Source: Cellulomonas endophytica
GTDB taxonomy: Bacteria > Actinomycetota > Actinomycetes > Actinomycetales > Cellulomonadaceae
Direction: 5' to 3'
NCBI RefSeq assembly: GCF_004123805.1
Contig: NZ_RWJX01000039.1
Span: 1-33,486, forward strand
Length of the DNA stretch: 33,486 nucleotides
Below, piece after piece: positions 32,132 through 33,486 of the stretch (the stretch's first letter is position 1; every line of letters starts with the position of its first letter). The translations under genes were made by a program, and so were the position numbers. Under the pieces are notes generated by a model. That model made no database searches. It saw nothing but the letters and a program-made list of their open reading frames with translations, and had not been told where the DNA came from.

Positions 32132-33486
32132 ATGACCGAGCAGGTCCCCCCGCGCCTCGCGGGCCTGCGCTACCTCCACCGCCTGGGGCAGGGCGCCTCG
32201 GCGGACGTGCTGGCCTACGAGCAGGACCGCCCGCGGCGCCTCGTGGCCGTGAAGGTGCTGCACCACGGCCTCGACCCGGCCGTCGGTGCGCGCTTCCTGC
32301 GCGAGGCCGACCTCATGGCGCAGGTCCAGCACCCCTCGATCGTGACCGTCCTGCAGACCGCGACCGCGGAGGACGGCCGGCCCTGCATCGTCATGGAGCA
32401 CTGCTCGGGGCCCGCGCTGGCGGCGCGCTACCGCCGGGAGCGGATGGCCGTCGACGAGGTGCTGCGCATCGGCGTCCAGCTCGCGTCGGCCGTCGAGACG
32501 GCGCACCGCGCGGGCATCCGCCACCGCGACATCAAGCCGGGCAACGTGCTGACCACGGACCTGGGCCGCGCGGCCCTCACGGACTTCGGGATCGCCGAGG
32601 CGAGCGTCGGCGTGCCCGGCGGCGGCGGCCTGTCCGTCCCCTGGGCCCCGCCGGAGCTGCTCGCCGAGGGCGGGGAGGGCGACGAGCGCGCCGACGTGTA
32701 CAGCCTCGCCGCGACGCTCTACTCGCTCCTGGCCGGGCGGACGCCCTTCGAGGTCCCCGGCGCGGCGAACGGCGTCGCCGAGCTCCTGGCGCGCATCGGC
32801 CGCACCCCCGTGCCGCCCGTCGGCCGCGGCGACGTGCCGCCCGCCCTCGAGGCCGTGCTCGCCCGGGCGATGGCGAAGGACCCGGCCCGCCGGCACGCCT
32901 CGGCGCTCGCGGTGGCGCACGCGCTGCAGGCGGTCGAGCACGCCCTGGGCCTGCCCGTCACCCCCGTCGAGGTCCAGGGCGAGGACGGCCGCGCCGCCCT
33001 GGGCAGCGCGCCCCGGCACTGGGCCGGGCCCACGCGCCCGGCGGACCTCACGCCGGCGGACGACGGGGCGCCCCCCGTCGACGCGGGCCGTCCCGGCGAC
33101 CGCACCCCGGCCGGGGACCGGACCCCGGGAGGCGCGACCGACGGCAGCGCCCCCGTCGGCGTCCCCGCCCGGCTGCCCCGCTCCGTGCCGGCACCGACCG
33201 GGCAGCGCGCCGCGGACGCCGTCGGGCGCCCCGTCCTGCCGGGGCCCGCGCCCGTCCCGGCGGTGGAGCGCATCGACCTGCCGCACGAGGACCTGCCCGA
33301 CCTCACCCGCTCGCGCAGCCTCGAGCTCGTCGAGGACGCCCCGGCGGGCGTGGCGGACGACGAGGCCCCGGCAGCCGTGGTGGACCCCCCGGGCGGGCCC
33401 ACCACGGGCGCCCGCGACGGTGCCGCCCCCGGCGCGGACGCGGGGGCGGCCGGCGCGCGCTCCGCCGACCCGCGGGCGGCGGCGTG
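32132..33486 (+). CDS. Ser/Thr protein kinase (partial, runs off the window)
   Basis: Eukaryotic-type (Hanks) kinase; at least 451 codons are present and no stop is reached. Visible motifs: glycine loop LGQGASADV (about 19-27), K41 in VAVKVL, catalytic loop HRDIKPGNVL with D133, DFG at 151-153, APPE in place of APE, and RADVYSLAATLYSLLAGRTPFE. The kinase domain ends near 265. What follows to the edge is Pro/Ala/Gly/Asp-rich with no visible transmembrane helix; PASTA or other sensor domains, if any, lie beyond the window. The ATG is five bases after the FHA gene stop, with a GGGAGGA ribosome binding site. The PP2C-FHA-kinase set is a complete writer, reader and eraser module for phosphothreonine signalling. 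Confidence 0.93.
   Translation, partial: MTEQVPPRLAGLRYLHRLGQGASADVLAYEQDRPRRLVAVKVLHHGLDPAVGARFLREADLMAQVQHPSIVTVLQTATAEDGRPCIVMEHCSGPALAARYRRERMAVDEVLRIGVQLASAVETAHRAGIRHRDIKPGNVLTTDLGRAALTDFGIAEASVGVPGGGGLSVPWAPPELLAEGGEGDERADVYSLAATLYSLLAGRTPFEVPGAANGVAELLARIGRTPVPPVGRGDVPPALEAVLARAMAKDPARRHASALAVAHALQAVEHALGLPVTPVEVQGEDGRAALGSAPRHWAGPTRPADLTPADDGAPPVDAGRPGDRTPAGDRTPGGATDGSAPVGVPARLPRSVPAPTGQRAADAVGRPVLPGPAPVPAVERIDLPHEDLPDLTRSRSLELVEDAPAGVADDEAPAAVVDPPGGPTTGARDGAAPGADAGAAGARSADPRAAA

Overview
The window is an extremely GC-rich chromosome segment (about three quarters G+C by eye, with codons ending almost always in G or C). It is packed with housekeeping genes in an order typical of Actinobacteria. 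From memory, the order holA, rpsT, circularly permuted ATP-grasp, alpha-E, transglutaminase, lepA, hemW, hrcA, dnaJ2, rsmE, phoH, ybeY, CBS/CorC protein, era matches the Mycobacterium tuberculosis stretch from about Rv2413c down to Rv2364c, with fewer insertions. Very high GC, leaderless promoters and a DUF3097 gene fit a Micrococcales-type actinobacterium, perhaps near Cellulomonas or Actinotalea; the family assignment is inference.

Layout. (1) 132-7477: leuS, then comEA-comEC-holA; this ComEC lacks the C-terminal metallo-beta-lactamase domain. (2) 7482-10517: two tandem minus-strand EAL-fold proteins (one keeps the phosphodiesterase ligands, the other has lost most of them), divergent from an XRE/TPR regulator. 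(3) 10546-11622: a perfect hairpin terminator, then rpsT and a solitary PemK/MazF-fold gene on the minus strand. (4) 11767-15133: translationally coupled circularly permuted ATP-grasp, alpha-E and transglutaminase-like genes; the ATP-grasp protein carries a run of ten glutamines near its C terminus. (5) 15215-20549: lepA, hemW, a membrane protein with a GYGQP-repeat tail, and a convergent DUF3097 gene with TOPRIM-like motifs. (6) 20613-23770: a CIRCE-controlled hrcA-dnaJ-rsmE heat-shock cluster. (7) 23913-27767: a tightly coupled phoH-ybeY-corC-era RNA/ribosome-maturation operon, followed by a membrane-anchored alpha/beta hydrolase. (8) 29636-33486: an 11-bp repeat array, a FliA-like promoter candidate, then a PP2C phosphatase, an FHA protein and a Ser/Thr kinase that runs off the window.

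How the genes work together. Most are core translation, RNA maturation and proteostasis functions. The accessory interest lies in three signalling or modification modules: the EAL pair with its XRE/TPR neighbour, the ATP-grasp/alpha-E/transglutaminase operon, and the PP2C-FHA-kinase phospho-signalling operon. The first and third share an identical CTCA-N17-GCCGAT element upstream, suggesting (unproven) control by a motility-type sigma factor. Several genes have a TAnnnT -10 box 6-8 bases before the start codon, the geometry of leaderless transcripts. No tRNA, rRNA, insertion sequence, CRISPR array or prophage was seen, and no gene-free stretch exceeds 300 bases. Bases 1-131 hold only low-complexity GC-rich sequence with short GGCACGGC-type repeats and the leuS promoter.
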